Numbered from the stretch's first letter, positions 43,520-55,171 are shown. The stretch is DNA of 64,000 nt from Pseudoips prasinana (GCA_951640165.1 OX621234.1:10049001-10113000); one strand, 5' to 3'. The notes: a model not told the origin generated them from the letters alone. Made by a program: numbers and translations.

Positions 43520-44801
43520 GGTCTTTACCTATGAAATTGCCGTTTTGTATGAAAAAATTTAAACGAATTTTTTTCATGAATTTTTTTATTTGTATTAATC
43601 GAAGTAATCACCCATGCAATCAATGCATCTTTGCCATCGCAGTGGCAGTTTATTGATGCCCTTCTTAAAGAAATCAGCTGGACGGGAGGCAACAAATTCT
43701 TCAAAGGCATTTTGTACTGCCTCTCGGGTATTGAATTTTTTTCCCGCCAAGAAGTTATCCAAATTCTGGAAAAAGTAGTAGTCTGTAGGCGCAAGGTCTG
43801 GTGAGTAGGGCGGATGACGGAGAGCTTCCAACCCCAGTTCTTGCAACTTGGAGACCGTCTGCTGTGCAGTATGAGGTCGCGCGTTGTCGTGCAGGAGCAG
43901 CGGAGACGAGCGATTGACCAATGCTGGTTGGAGATGCGCCAGCTTCTCCATCATTGTGCTCAGTTCTTCACAGTACACATCTGCAGTAATGCTCACCCCG
44001 TTTGGTAAGAAGCTGTGATGAATCACACCGGCGCTAGACCACCAAACAGTGACCATCACTTTTCTAGGGGTAAGTTTTCGTTTAGGGCATTGTTTAGGTG
44101 CTGAACCAGGATCCAACCAACTTGCTGAGCGCTTGCGGTTATCAAACAGAATCCATTTTTCATCGCAGGTAACAATGCGGTTCAAAATTCCTTCATTTGT
44201 GTGTCTGTTGAGCAGTGCAAGGCACGTCTCGACGCGTACTTCGCGCTGGCGATCATTGAGTTCGTGGGGCACCCATTTGTCAAGCTTTTTTACCTTGCCA
44301 ATTTGACGCAAATGGACCAATATTGTTTTGACGCTAACGTCGAAAGCTGCTGCTAATTCAGCCGTAGATTGTGTATCATCAGCTTCCACAACCGCCTTTA
44401 ATTCGTCATTGTCGACCAAAGTCTTCGGACGACCGCGAGGTTCATTTTTCAGGTCGAAATTTCCAGAACGGAAGCGAGCAAACCAATAACAGGTGGTGCG
44501 TTGGTTTGTAGTGTTAGCTCCGTAAACGTCGTTGATGTTGCGTGCCGCTTGTGCCGCGTTGCTGCCACGACGGTACTCATATTCCATAATTACTCGAATT
44601 TTTAACGTATCCATGATGACGAAAAAGATTGAAATGCGATGAAAATGTAACACTAATCAATAAAGAAATGACTACTTTTGGAAAAAAGAATCCATGTTTT
44701 TAAAATAAAATTAATTTGAAATTAGAATTCTTAGCCAAACAAAAATTATTTTGATTTGAAATGGCCAGTACTGCAGAACGGCAATTTCATAGGTAAAGAC
44801 C
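43520..44801 (-). mobile_element. Complete mariner element (mariner-1)
   Basis: 1282 bp with matching 25-bp terminal inverted repeats beginning GGTCTTTACCTATG, flanked by TA on both sides (43518-43519, 44802-44803). It carries one open transposase frame. Size, ends and TA duplication are canonical for mariner. Confidence 0.96.
43595..44614 (-). CDS. Mariner transposase (cecropia-type), intact
   Basis: Cut-and-paste transposase of the DD34D class. The 339-residue product starts at MDTLKIR; the frame is open 13 codons further upstream to 44653, so the start is chosen by usual mariner length (about 340). N-terminal paired helix-turn-helix DNA-binding part (residues about 1-110, including 'GRPKTLVDNDEL'), then the linker 'WVPHEL'. 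Catalytic Asp151 ('TCDEKW'), Asp243 ('HDNARPHTA') and Asp278 ('YSPDLAPTDY') have exactly 34 residues between the last two. No frameshift or stop. Resemblance to the transposase part of primate SETMAR/Hsmar1 places it in the cecropia group (from memory). Confidence 0.95.
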   Translation of the reverse strand: MDTLKIRVIMEYEYRRGSNAAQAARNINDVYGANTTNQRTTCYWFARFRSGNFDLKNEPRGRPKTLVDNDELKAVVEADDTQSTAELAAAFDVSVKTILVHLRQIGKVKKLDKWVPHELNDRQREVRVETCLALLNRHTNEGILNRIVTCDEKWILFDNRKRSASWLDPGSAPKQCPKRKLTPRKVMVTVWWSSAGVIHHSFLPNGVSITADVYCEELSTMMEKLAHLQPALVNRSSPLLLHDNARPHTAQQTVSKLQELGLEALRHPPYSPDLAPTDYYFFQNLDNFLAGKKFNTREAVQNAFEEFVASRPADFFKKGINKLPLRWQRCIDCMGDYFD

Positions 44802-44803
44802 TA

Positions 44804-45085
44804 ATATTATAAGTATTAGTAATAAGTTTGATTTCGATTGGACAGTTTTCATAGTTATACGCCCGATAAAAATATTTTTACGATTTTTTACCAAATAAGG
44901 TTAAGATTTTACGAAATATTTATCTTAGACGCGTGAATAAAACATCTATGCCCTATACCTTATCAAATCAACGTCATCATCATCGACCAAATGTAACAGT
45001 TATGTTTAAGCAATTATAAACCTTTTCTTTAAACATTTTCATACTGCAACGGCACAAAACTTTAGACTATAAAAATGTTTATATC
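44804..45085 (+). repeat. Array segment
   Basis: 'taataagtttgatttcgattggacagttttc' also follows the SINE at 4080. Non-coding. Confidence 0.6.
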
Positions 45086-45650
45086 AGGTTGAAAAAAAGT
45101 CTTTTCGCATTATAGTATGTATAAACTTGTCATAAAATCTCTTTGGCTACACTATTTAATTTGTATCTGGCAGGTTTTGGTTTCATTGAAACCATGTTCG
45201 CAGTAGAGGTCAGAATCGATGGTCCTGCATCGATTCTGACCTCTACTGCGAACAACTGATGAGATTAAAGCAAGAAGTTGAGAGAAAGCGGCCGGAATTA
45301 ATCAACAGAAGGGGTGTGGTTTTTCATCATGATAACGCTAGATCGCTACCTCACACATCTTTAGCCACTCGGCAAAAATTAAGAGAGATTGGCGGACGGT
45401 ACTAATACATCCACCGTATAGTCCTGACTTTGCACCTTCAGATTTCCACCTGTTTCCATCTCTTCAGAATTCATTAAGCAGTGTCAGGTTAACAACAAGA
45501 GAGGACTTCCAAAACCACTTGTCGCGGTATTTTGATCAGAAGTCCCATAATTTATATAGCAATGGGATAATGTTCCTACCTATAAGATGGCAAAAAGTTA
45601 TCGAACAATATGGTATCTACATACTTGTAAATGAACTTTTTCCTCAACCT
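45086..45650 (+). pseudogene. Internally deleted mariner with fold-back
   Basis: Both termini survive ('aggttgaaaaaaagt' at 45086 and its complement ending 45650). The 5' UTR is joined to the catalytic C-terminal part: 'HHDNARS' (Asp, with an 11-bp insertion just after), 'PPYSPDFAPSDFHLF' and 'LPIRWQKVI'. The N-terminal half is missing, replaced by an inverted copy of 26 bp of the transposase gene. The subfamily matches the relic at 26.2 kb rather than mariner-1. Confidence 0.85.
45196..45253. repeat. 26-bp perfect fold-back inside the mariner relic
   Basis: Arms 45196-45221 and 45228-45253 are exact reverse complements around 6 nt. The right arm is normal transposase coding ('DLYCEQL'), and the left arm is its inverted copy. 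Confidence 0.95.
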
Positions 45651-45966
45651 ATTATACAACATTTTAGTAAGATAAAAAGCTAAGTAGTAATACTTGTAGA
45701 GAACTTTTATCATTTTCACAGATAATAATTTTAAAATTGCACAATAAACAGCGGTTTTCAACCAAAAAAATAAAGTTTCAGTCCGACACGCACCTGAAGG
45801 ATTCCTTTGAAGTTTTCATAATTATTATGTATAAAAAAGAACTATTTGAAGACTAACGTTCCAGTAGCGTTCGTAAATATTACACTTTTTGAATTATATT
45901 GACGTTTTATACATATTGAAAGAAAGCTACATACACATACACAGTGGGTGTAAACTCGTATAATAA
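45651..45966 (+). repeat. Array segment before core 10
   Basis: 'aacattttagtaagataaaaag', 'ttcctttgaagttttcataatta' and 'agtaacgttcgtaaatatt'-type words shared with 25.1 and 27.3 kb. Confidence 0.6.
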
Positions 45967-46434
45967 CTCCGCCCCCCGCCCTACCACGTGGTCAATTTCT
46001 TATATCTGTTTATTATTTGTTACACTGGTTTATTGGCAACACTCAGCAAAACATCACTTAAAATCGCGAATATTAACATAAAATCTAATCAGCTAATATT
46101 AAAACATATTCATTCTTGGAATAAAATTAGGTTTTCAGTGATAATTTTACACGACTATGCTGTTTTATGTTATAATTTTACCCGAAACCGTTATACAGAG
46201 ACACCTCTCTCCGCAACTTCCCAGGCCGTAACTCGAAAAACTAAGTTAATATAATCTGCATTCGATACTGAACTGAAAACTATTGCTTTAAAACCCAATT
46301 TGTCAAAACCCGTAAAGCTACTTAAAACGTTACGTATTTGCAAGTTCTGCATGTTGCTCCTACTACCTTATGGGTTCCTAGTATTATAATACGAACATCG
46401 TTCGATCTTTCTTGGGGTTCAATGAACTTTCTTC
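45967..46434 (+). repeat. Array unit core, copy 10
   Basis: Complete with CACGTGG. Confidence 0.88.
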
Positions 46435-48579
46435 GTTTGTGTAGCGTATTTATTATTTTTTAATCATGTCATTCAGGTTCAATTTTGGCAATAGCGGCTG
46501 GCCTCAATACAGATGTAATTATAATATCTATTCCCTCGCTAGCTAAAACAAGGTAAGGAATAGCTAAAACGGCAACTCATGTCTCAGAGGCACGGGGGTG
46601 TACCACCATCAATATTGAGATTGGATGGTAGATTTCTGATGAATATTTTTAAAGGACTTCTGTATGTATACCGTTTTTGTGGAAATATGTATGACTAAGG
46701 AATTATAGATATTTACGATATATCTACATATTTCAATTGGCTATGGTATTTAATTTAAAATGGATTCTTGACACGTTTGGCATACACCAGTTCTGAATTT
46801 TCAAGTGAATTTTTGGCTGTAATACAATCAACATACACATAAAACTATCAGTCTTCTCTTTGATTTTTCTTTGATTAAGAGAACTTTTTCTATAGTATTG
46901 CTGTGGAGCGAGTAAAGAAAAGCGTCTGAACAATCAAGTGAAGCAGCTATGTTTAAGCAATTATTATCCTTTTAAGCATTTTCAGACTGCAACTATATTA
47001 AACTTTGGAATATAAATATTGTTTTTCAAACATATTGGATAAGATAAAAAGCAAATTGTGTGCCGCAACAGCAAAGTGCGTAGCCGCCCTTTAAGAATAT
47101 TTTGGTTGGCAATAAACAGTTTATTGCCAACCAAAATATATATAACCAGCCTTTTACTAAGACAAAAACAGTCACCCCACCCATAAAAAGTTGTTGTGAG
47201 TCATCCAGTGACACAAGCGTCAATCATCCAGTCCCCAATGCGTTGTATTAAAATAAAATACTGTATGAAATATGGAATCATGATATAAGACGAATTACTA
47301 TGCACTGCTTCCGCCCGGTCTCCCCAAAGATCTAGACATTTGCCGATCTTACTTTACCCACACTTAGAGGCTACCCAATCTTCAGAAGATCATCAGGCTA
47401 TCATGTAGAGGACCTGCTCTTGCTTTATATTGCTGAGTTTTCCGGTTCATGGCCGCCACTCGAAAACCTTTCTGCCCCAGCGCCCTTCAGTTCGACGAGC
47501 TATGTGCCCTGGCTACTGCCACTTCAGCTTGGCAATTCTGCGAGCCATATTGGTTACTTTGTTTCGGCTGTTTTGGTCTATACGTTATCATAGTTGAATG
47601 AATAAAAACAAGCCGTTTTATTAAAAATAAATGTATTCTAGTAGCCAATAGCATAATAGTCTGAAGCATTTTAAATGTTTTCTATGGAATTTCAGATATA
47701 TTATTGTCAGCAGTAATGATTATTATTATTTACAATCAAGGCCAATAAATATTAGGATAGAAAAAATATTTTAAAATGGTTATGTTTAAAGGCAATATGG
47801 AAAAACCTTTTTAAGTGCAGCTAAAACTATTATTCATGGTAAATTAACCTTTTAGGGACAGCAGGTTATGATATATATTTAAATAAAGGGAAGTCGTGTT
47901 ATTTACGTAATTTGTTTCTAAAAAATTGTTGGACATATTTTGATAGCATGGATTAGTCTCCGTCATAGCACAATAATTATTAAAACACATAAAATATTTC
48001 TGCAGGTTATTATACTATATTATTAGTTTGCTCATACATTTTGTATAGAACTCTTTCTTCGATGGTATAAATGGATCATGAAAGTGTTAAGTGACACTAC
48101 AATGAGGTTGTAGGTTTTAAATCTAATATTGATAAGAAAGATTGTGCGTAAGGGATCAAGTGATTGAGTTCAAAATTTGAATTTACTATGGGACCCGATA
48201 GGTTGCGCGGCTAATAAAATAAGAAATCCAGGTATTTCTTCCGAGACATCTAGTTTAATAGAGAAGAAGGAAGAAAAATAATAAAGAAGATAATACTGTA
48301 AAAATGTTGTCAGGCGTATATTTGATAAATATTATAACACAACTTTATATGAAAGTTACGCTTACAATGTTGTCGCCGTAGCAAGTTACTTAAGTAATAA
48401 AAAAACAAAGACCAAGAGGGAGAGTGGCCTCTCCTAGAAGAAAGTTTGCAGAACAACGGGAGCAATGTTAACCTCCGTTGTTTTAAAATAAATAAAAGAG
48501 ATAGAGAACTGTTAAGTTGACATTTAGGTATTGATAAAGCAACATAGTGACTCACTACTTACAGTTGGTAAACAATAAC
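46435..48579 (+). repeat. Array unit, long-form non-core segment
   Basis: 2.1 kb between cores 10 and 11 with the same order of blocks as 29.1-30.8 kb, including the RTE-like scrap (47260-47600). One extra inverted word pair lies near 47100-47135 ('ttggttggcaataaacagtttattgccaaccaaaa'). Confidence 0.68.
47260..47600 (-). pseudogene. RTE-type LINE 3' fragment, copy 3
   Basis: 'ttccggttcatggccgccactcg..gctatgtgccctggctactgccacttcagcttgg' aligns with the 15.3, 29.6 and 39.1-kb pieces. Non-functional. Confidence 0.5.
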
Positions 48580-49022
48580 TCCGCCCCCCGCCCTACCACG
48601 TGGTCAATTTCTTATATCTGTTTATTATTTGTTAAACTGGTTTAGTTTCAACCCACAGCGAAATATTACTTAAAATCCCGAATATTAGCATAAAGCCCAA
48701 TCATTTCATATTAAAACATATTCAGTCTTTGAATAACATTAGGTTTTAAGTCATAATTTTACACGACTATGCTGTTTTATGTTATAATTTTACTTCAAAC
48801 CGTCATACAAAGACATCTCTGTGCGCAATTTCACAGGCCGCAACTATATCAATATAAACTGCATTCGATATTGAACTGAAGACCATTGCTTTAAAAGCCA
48901 ATTTATCGAACGCCGTAAAGGTACTTAAAACGGTACGTATTTACAAGTTATTCATTTTGCCCCTACTAGTTTATGGATTCCTAGTATCATCATACTAACA
49001 CCGTCAGAACTTTCTTGTGGTT
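48580..49022 (+). repeat. Array unit core, copy 11
   Basis: Complete with CACGTGG. Nearest relative by eye is copy 8 (shared 'accgtcatacaaagacatctctgtgcgc'). Confidence 0.88.
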
Positions 49023-49624
49023 TTCATAATTTTTTTAATAATTTTCATAATTTTTAGCGAAGTTTAATTAATAGTCATTATTTAAAAATAATGTCATCAT
49101 GGTTGTATTTTGGCATTAGTGGCCAACCTGAATCTAGATTTTTTTTCTTCTTTTTTCTTTCGGTACAGCCAGAGTGTGTGTTCAAAAACACGTAAAATCT
49201 CTATTCCCACACTAGCTAAGACACGCAAAGGGCTAGACGATGCTAAGATGACCTGAGATGAAATCTCTCTGAAGCACGGGGGTGTGGCAATACCAATAAA
49301 GACTCATTAAGATATATAAATGTTTGGATAAAACTGTTTGGTTTATTCAAATTAGAGGTTTAAAAGAAGTTCAGTACAGTATAAAAAGAGGTTTAGTTTC
49401 AGGAGTACTGAATATTATTAATACAATCAAAGTCAATAATTATTAAAAATGGTAAAATGGTTATCAATACTTGCAATAGCGCAAACCTTTTTAGGTACTG
49501 CTGAAAATTCATATTAAATTAACCTTTAATTTTTAAAGTAGGCGTACAATAATATATTTTTATATAAAAAGTAGTGTTAGTAACATATTTTATTATGAAA
49601 TATATGTATAAATAACGGCTTTTT
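49023..49624 (+). repeat. Array unit non-core segment
   Basis: Same blocks as 31278-31740, closely matching; stops where the dispersed element begins ('cggcttttt|agggtcccg'). Confidence 0.68.
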
Positions 49625-49732
49625 AGGGTCCCGTAGCCAAATGGCAAAAAACGGAACCTTTATAGATTCGTCTTGTCTGTCTGTCTGTCCGTCCGTATGT
49701 CACAGCCACTTTTTTCCGAAACTATAAGAGCT

Positions 49733-50446
49733 TGAGAGGGATGAATACACGACAGCGTGTGATATTGTGATTGGAGGAGAGAAAGTCGAACAGGTGAATG
49801 AGTTTGTATATTTGGGAACTTTGTTTACGAGAGATGGGAAATATGAAAAAGATATTGTAAGAAGAGTAAATGCGGGGAACAGAGTGAATGGGGCACTACA
49901 CGCCTTTATGAGTAGCCGGCAAGTATCAAAGAAGGCTCGACTAGCCGTGCACGATGGAGTGTTAGTGCCAACTTTAATGTATGGAAGTGAAAGTTGGGTA
50001 TGGCAGAAAAAGAATGAAAGTAAAATAAATGCAGTGGAAATGAGAGCTCTGAGAAGTATGTGTGGTGTGACTTTGAGAGACAGAATTCGAAATACTGATG
50101 TAAGAGAGCGTTGTGGTGTGAAAGAGGATGTAGTCACAAAGATTGAAAAAGGCATGCTGAGATGGTTTGGCCATTTAGAAAGGATGAATGAAAGAAGATT
50201 GACAAAAGAAGTATACCTGGCCTGTGTGAATGGGACAACCGGAAGGGGAAGACCACGTCGAACATTCTCTGACCAAATTGGAGATGTTCTCAAGAAAGGG
50301 CAGGTCAGAAGTACCCTAAACCGGCGAGCATGTATGAAGAATGTAATGACAGTGATCGAGGCAAAAGAAGTATGCAAAGATCGTGACAAATGGAAATCCG
50401 TTGTCTCTGCCTACCCCTCTGGGAAACAGGCGTGAGTCTATGTATG
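49733..50446 (+). mobile_element. 5'-truncated RTE-type LINE insertion
   Basis: 714 bp flanked by a perfect 10-bp target duplication TATAAGAGCT (49723-49732, 50447-50456), ending in 'tatgtatg'-type short tail. Only the last part of the ORF is present. Confidence 0.9.
49767..50435 (+). CDS. RTE-type reverse transcriptase C-terminal fragment
   Basis: A 222-residue open frame (continuing upstream without a true start). It reads the RT thumb/C-terminal domain: '[18 protein letters not shown]', '[10 protein letters not shown]', 'MRALRSMCG' and '[10 protein letters not shown]', motifs shared by RTE-clade proteins. Palm motifs (YADD) and endonuclease are missing because of 5' truncation. No internal stop, so a fairly young fragment without activity. 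Confidence 0.85.
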   Translation: MIGGEKVEQVNEFVYLGTLFTRDGKYEKDIVRRVNAGNRVNGALHAFMSSRQVSKKARLAVHDGVLVPTLMYGSESWVWQKKNESKINAVEMRALRSMCGVTLRDRIRNTDVRERCGVKEDVVTKIEKGMLRWFGHLERMNERRLTKEVYLACVNGTTGRGRPRRTFSDQIGDVLKKGQVRSTLNRRACMKNVMTVIEAKEVCKDRDKWKSVVSAYPSGKQA

Positions 50447-50935
50447 TATAAGAGCTGTACTGTTGAAACTTAGTAAGTAGATGTATTCGGTGAACCGCAT
50501 TAAGATTTTTACACAAAAATAGAAAAAGAACAATAATTTTGGGGGGTCGCCATACATAGAACTGAAACACAAATAATTTTTTTTCTTCCTACCCATACAT
50601 GTAAGGTCTATGGATAGGTCTTCAAAAATCATATTGAGGTTTCTAATATATTTTTTTTCTAAACTGAATAGTTTCCGCGAGAGACACTTCCAAAGTGGTA
50701 AAATGAGTGACCCCCATCTAACTTCTAAAATAAGAGAATGCTAAAACTAAAAAAAAATATTTGATGTACATTATCGTGGAAACTAACAAAGAAAATTGGT
50801 TTGTACGAGATCTAGCAAGTAGTTTTTTTTAATACGTCATAAACCGCAATTTGCTTTCATTTAATCAACTGAAATACTTTCTGCTACGAAACCCTTCATG
50901 TGCGAGTCCGACTCGCACTTGGCCAGTTTTTTATA

Positions 50936-51259
50936 TCATGTATATGTCTCTGTTGTGAATAGCAGAATATTTTTTTAAACACAACAATGTATTTTGAGCG
51001 TGTCCATGCTTCTGAAGGCACGTTAAACCATTGGTATCGGTTGTAGTTGTTTAGCTAAGTAAAGTAAGTGCTACACTTGATTTTAGGATGGATCACAAAA
51101 AAGATAAAGATTCTCAGTTTGATCCTTATTGTTTTTTCGTCTATAATAGACTAATGTTTCTGTAACATTCATAAGTATTAAACTTTTCGAATTATATTGA
51201 CATTTTATATGTATAGAAAAAGCTACACACTCACTTACAGTAGACCGTATATTCAGTAA
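50936..51259 (+). repeat. Array segment before core 12
   Basis: Begins 'ttatatcatgtatatgtctctgttgtgaatagcagaat', then the 'ttctgaaggcacgttaaaccattggtatcgg' block. Non-coding. Confidence 0.65.
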
Positions 51260-51690
51260 CTCCGCCCTACGTGGTGAACTTCCCAGATCTGTTTATCACT
51301 TGTTACACTGGTTTTGTTTCAACACTCCGCGAAACATCACTTTAAACTCCGAATATTGATATAAAGCCTAATCATTTGATATTAAAACATATTCATACTT
51401 TGAATAAAATTAGGTTTTAAATCATAATTTTACACTACTATGCTGTTTTATGTTATAATTTTACTCCCAACCAGTTATACAGAGGCGTCTCTGCCCACAA
51501 CTTCACATGCCACAACTCTATAAACTAAGTCAATTTAAATTGCATTCGATATTGAACTGAAAACTATTGCTATAAAACTCAAGTTGTCAATCACCGTATC
51601 GGTACTCAAAACGTTACAATTTTCTAGTTATATATTTTGCCCCTACCAGTTTATGGGTTCCTGGTATTATCAAACGAACATTTCGATCGC
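51260..51690 (+). repeat. Array unit core, copy 12
   Basis: E-box-less subtype ('ccgccctacgtggtg'). Its end is fused to the SINE through the shared word 'atcgctcc', deleting the normal 'gttgaatgaactttctt'. Confidence 0.83.
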
Positions 51691-51840
51691 TCCGCGAAGT
51701 GGTTAAGGCAAAAAGATACCCCGTGGATCATGGGTTCGATTCACAACCGCACGTAAATTTAAAAGTAATAAACAAAATCATAGGTTATTACAAAAAAAAA
51801 CTATGGTTTAAGAAGGATTAAAAAAAAATAACCTTTCTTT
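51684..51840 (+). mobile_element. tRNA-like SINE, copy S5, partly deleted
   Basis: Head with 'gggttcgattcac', then a jump to the 3' body ('aaaagtaataaacaaaatcat'). 5' boundary lost in the deletion described for core 12. Confidence 0.7.
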
Positions 51841-51917
51841 GTTTAGGTCGCGTAGTTTAATTTTTTTTTTAATAATGTTATTTTGGTTGTATTTTGGCAA
51901 TGGCGGCCAGCCTCAAT

Positions 51918-52930
51918 ACCTGTTTTGTACACACACTCAGGCACGGTACCGAGCAGAAAACAACACCATTGCTAAGATTCAACCAGCATGGCATTATTTT
52001 AAAATAATTATCACTAAGCTTCGATACACAAATAAAGAAAGTACATTAAATCCCAAGGACAATGTTCGTATAATATACTAGGAACCCATAAACTTGTAGA
52101 GACAAAATGACGAACTTAAAAATACGTAACGTTTTAAGTACCTTTACGGCGTTTGACTAGTTGGGGTTTTAAAGCAATGGTTTACAGTTTAATATCGAAT
52201 GCAGTTTATATTTACTTATTTTCTGGAGTTGCGCCCTGTGAAGTTATCGGATAGAGATGACTATGTATTATATAAATTATAACATAAAACATCATAGTCG
52301 TGTTAAATTATGACTTGAAACCGTATTTCATTCAAAGAATGAATAAGTTTTTATATTAAATGATTAGGCTTTATTTCAATATTCGCGATTCTAAGTGATG
52401 TTTTGCTGAGTTTATTCATAAACCAGTGTAACAAATAATAAACAGATATGGCTAATTGAGCACGTGGTAGGGCGGGGGGCGGAGCTACTATGTTTACCAA
52501 CTGTAAGTGAGTAACTATGTTGCTTTATCAATATATAAAATTCAACATAACAATGCCATCTCCTTTACTCTTTTAAAACAGCGGACGCCAGATGCCTAGG
52601 TACTTAACCTTACCGATCGCTTACAAACCGTTGAGATCCACTGGCTGTGTGCGCCTTAACCACACCAGTAAGTGCCACATTTTTTTTTATCCAGTGCCAT
52701 GTCCTGTATTTTTTAATATAACAGAGAACGTTTACTCTGTTTCAGTTGTTCGGCAAACTTTATTCTAGTTCTCAAAAAAATAAAAACCAGAAGGGTGAGG
52801 GGACTCAACCTTTTGGTGTGTTTGTTTTTGATATCTTAAGTTACTTGCTACGGCCACAACATCGTAAACGTGTTTGTATAAAATGGTGTTTTAATAACGA
52901 TCATTTATTCGCCTCGGTTGTTATTGTAAG
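51918..52930 (-). repeat. Inverted array unit 1
   Basis: Near 51918 the + unit switches to minus orientation inside the 'ggccagcctcaatacc' segment. The minus copy then runs 'ggtaccgagcagaaaac', core 13, and the 'cttaagttacttgctacggccacaac' segment before + orientation resumes near 52980. Confidence 0.78.
52060..52486 (-). repeat. Array unit core, copy 13 (minus)
   Basis: The reverse complement reads the GC patch with CACGTGC, then the core to 'actaggaaccc'. About 15 bp around the tail 'cggtttgaagtaaaat' are missing. Confidence 0.83.
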
Positions 52931-53094
52931 TCTTTTAGCGACAGAGGCCTGTTGGACTGCTTAAACAACTCTAACATAAGTTCTCAAGTCTAGTGTAGAC
53001 GTGAAAAATGTCTACAATAGACTATCCCAATAACGTTCGCAAGAATTAAACTATTCAAATGATGTTCACATTTTATGGATCATTAAGAAGCTGT
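52931..53094 (+). repeat. Array segment before core 14
   Basis: 'ctacaatagactatcccaataacgttcgc' matches the usual lead-in to a core. Confidence 0.55.
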
Positions 53095-53590
53095 ACTCCC
53101 CGCCATGCCCCCAACATACCACGTGGCAAATTTCCCAGATCTGTTTATTATTTGTTACACTGGTTTAGTTTCAACTCTAAGCGAAACGTTACTTAAAACT
53201 GCGAATATTGACATGAAGCCTTATTAGTTGATACAAAAGCATATATATACTTTGAATAAAATTAGGTTTTAAGTCATACATTGACACGACTATGCTGTTT
53301 TATGTTATAATTTTACATCAAACCGTTATACATAGTCATCACAGTCCGCAACTTCACAAGCCGTAACTCCAATAACTACATAAGTTAATATAAACTGCAT
53401 TCGATATTGAACTGAAAATCATTCCTTTAAAACCCAACTTGTCAAACGCCGTAATGGTACTTAAAACTGTATGGTATGTGTGTGTTATATATTTACAATA
53501 TCTTCATTTTGCCCTTTCTAGTTTATGCATTCCCAGTATTATCATACCTACATCGTTCGATCGTTCCTGAGGTTGATTGAACTTTCTTTC
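53095..53590 (+). repeat. Array unit core, copy 14
   Basis: CACGTGG present. A 15-20 bp insertion ('tggtatgtgtgtgttat') near 53475. Confidence 0.85.
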
Positions 53591-53822
53591 AGACATTTTT
53601 AGCCGCTCCGTGGAGCGGTTAACGCACATGGGGTCGCATACCTCGTAGATCATAAGTTCGGTTTCTAGACTCACTTACTTACATTTATACAATTAATTTC
53701 AAATATGTCTGAAACTTGTTTTTAGATTATCTTGTTTAAAATGACAAAAGTAATAAACGAAATCACAGTTATTTATATAAAAAAAACTATCATTAAGAAC
53801 TGTTCAATAAATTAAGTTTTAA
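53590..53822 (+). mobile_element. tRNA-like SINE, copy S6
   Basis: 'cagacatttttagccgctccgtggagcggttaacgcac..' head. The body is of the 'taccttgtttaaaatgataaa' subtype shared with S1 and S8. Confidence 0.75.
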
Positions 53823-54711
53823 TTGTCATCGTGGTTAAATTTTGGTACGGTGCCTTAAGGTCATGGTCATGGCACATATATCCACGACGAAACTGATGGT
53901 TACCGTATCACCTCCAGCCGCTCAGTATTCTTTGTATGAACCTCCCTACTGCAAAGCATTCTAATCGGAATCGTAAAGTAAACGACTCGCCTCGGTTAAA
54001 TAAAACAAAGTTGTGTTAGTAACATAATTTATTACCAAATAATATAATATAAATAACGGCTTTTTATATCATGGATATGTCTCCGTTGTGAATAGCAAAA
54101 TAATTTTTAAAACACAAAAATGATTACTGAACGTTAATCTACTATATTATTAGTTTACTTATACATTTTGTATAAAAGTCCTTTTTTGATGGTAGAAATG
54201 GATCATAATAGTGTAGCAAGTGTGTGTAAGTGGCGATACAATAATTTAAAAAAAGTTAAAGGTTTTTAAACCTAATTTTGAAAAGAAAGAATAAAATTTG
54301 AATTTTACCGTGGGACCCGATATACATCGCTGTTTTAAAAAATCCAGTACATTTTTCCGAGACATTTAATTTAATAGACAAGAAGGAAAAATATGCGGTC
54401 AGTTAATGGATGGCTGAACTGCAAAGAGATCTTTTCCTTTGATTTTTGAGCGTAGCCATGATTCTGAGGGCGCGTTAAACCGTTGGTATCGGTTATTGTT
54501 GTTAAGCTACTCGTAAGTAAAGGAAGTGCTACACTTGAATTTAGGACGGTTCACAAAAAAGATAAAGATTCTCAGTTAGATCCTTATTGTTTTTCGTCTA
54601 TAATAGACTAATGTTTATGTAACATTCATAAGTATTAAACTTTTCGATTATATTGACATTTTATATGTATAGAAAAAGCTATACACTCACTTACAGTAGG
54701 TATATTCAGTA
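53823..54711 (+). repeat. Array unit non-core segment
   Basis: Includes the truncated third copy of the 10.7-kb segment (53870-53998) joined to 'taaataaaacaaagttgtgttag', then the normal approach to core 15. Confidence 0.65.
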
Positions 54712-55171
54712 ACTCCGCCCTACGTAGTGAACTTCCCAGATCTATTTGTTATTTGTTACCCTGGTTTTGTTACAACACTTCGCGAAACATCACTTTAAAC
54801 CTCGAATATTGATATATAGCTAAATCATTTGGTTTTAAAACATATTCATACTTTGAATAAAATTAGGTTTTAAGTCATAATTTTACACGACTATGCTCTT
54901 TTATGTTATAATTTTACTTCCAACTAGTTATACAGAGACCTCCCTGCCAATAACTGCACATGCCACAACTCTAAAAACTAAGTCAATATAAATTGCATTC
55001 GATATTGAACTGAAAACTATTGTTTTAAAACTCAAGTTGTCAAACACCGTATCGGTACTTAAAGCGTTACGTTTTTTCAAGTTCTTCATTTTGCCCTTAC
55101 CAGTTTATGGGTTCCTGGTATTATCTAACGAGCATCGTTCGTTCGTTCCTGAGGTTGAATGAACTTTTTTT
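54712..55171 (+). repeat. Array unit core, copy 15
   Basis: E-box-less subtype; complete otherwise. Confidence 0.87.

Larger units (their letters stand above)
49625..50935 (+). mobile_element. Dispersed non-autonomous element (agggtcccgtagcc to cgcacttggcc) split by an RTE LINE
   Basis: A non-coding element whose two ends I recognise as a very common butterfly/moth repeat. It is interrupted at 49733-50446. Its central part recurs, more diverged, at 58082-58500. Superfamily unknown to me. Confidence 0.68.

Noticed and set aside
43814..44306. Plus-strand frames within both mariners (also at 61376-61868)
   Set aside because: Antisense shadows of the transposase gene, repeated identically in both copies for that reason.
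49700..50389. Minus-strand 229-codon frame
   Set aside because: Antisense to the RTE C-terminal frame, which has family motifs and a matching element boundary.
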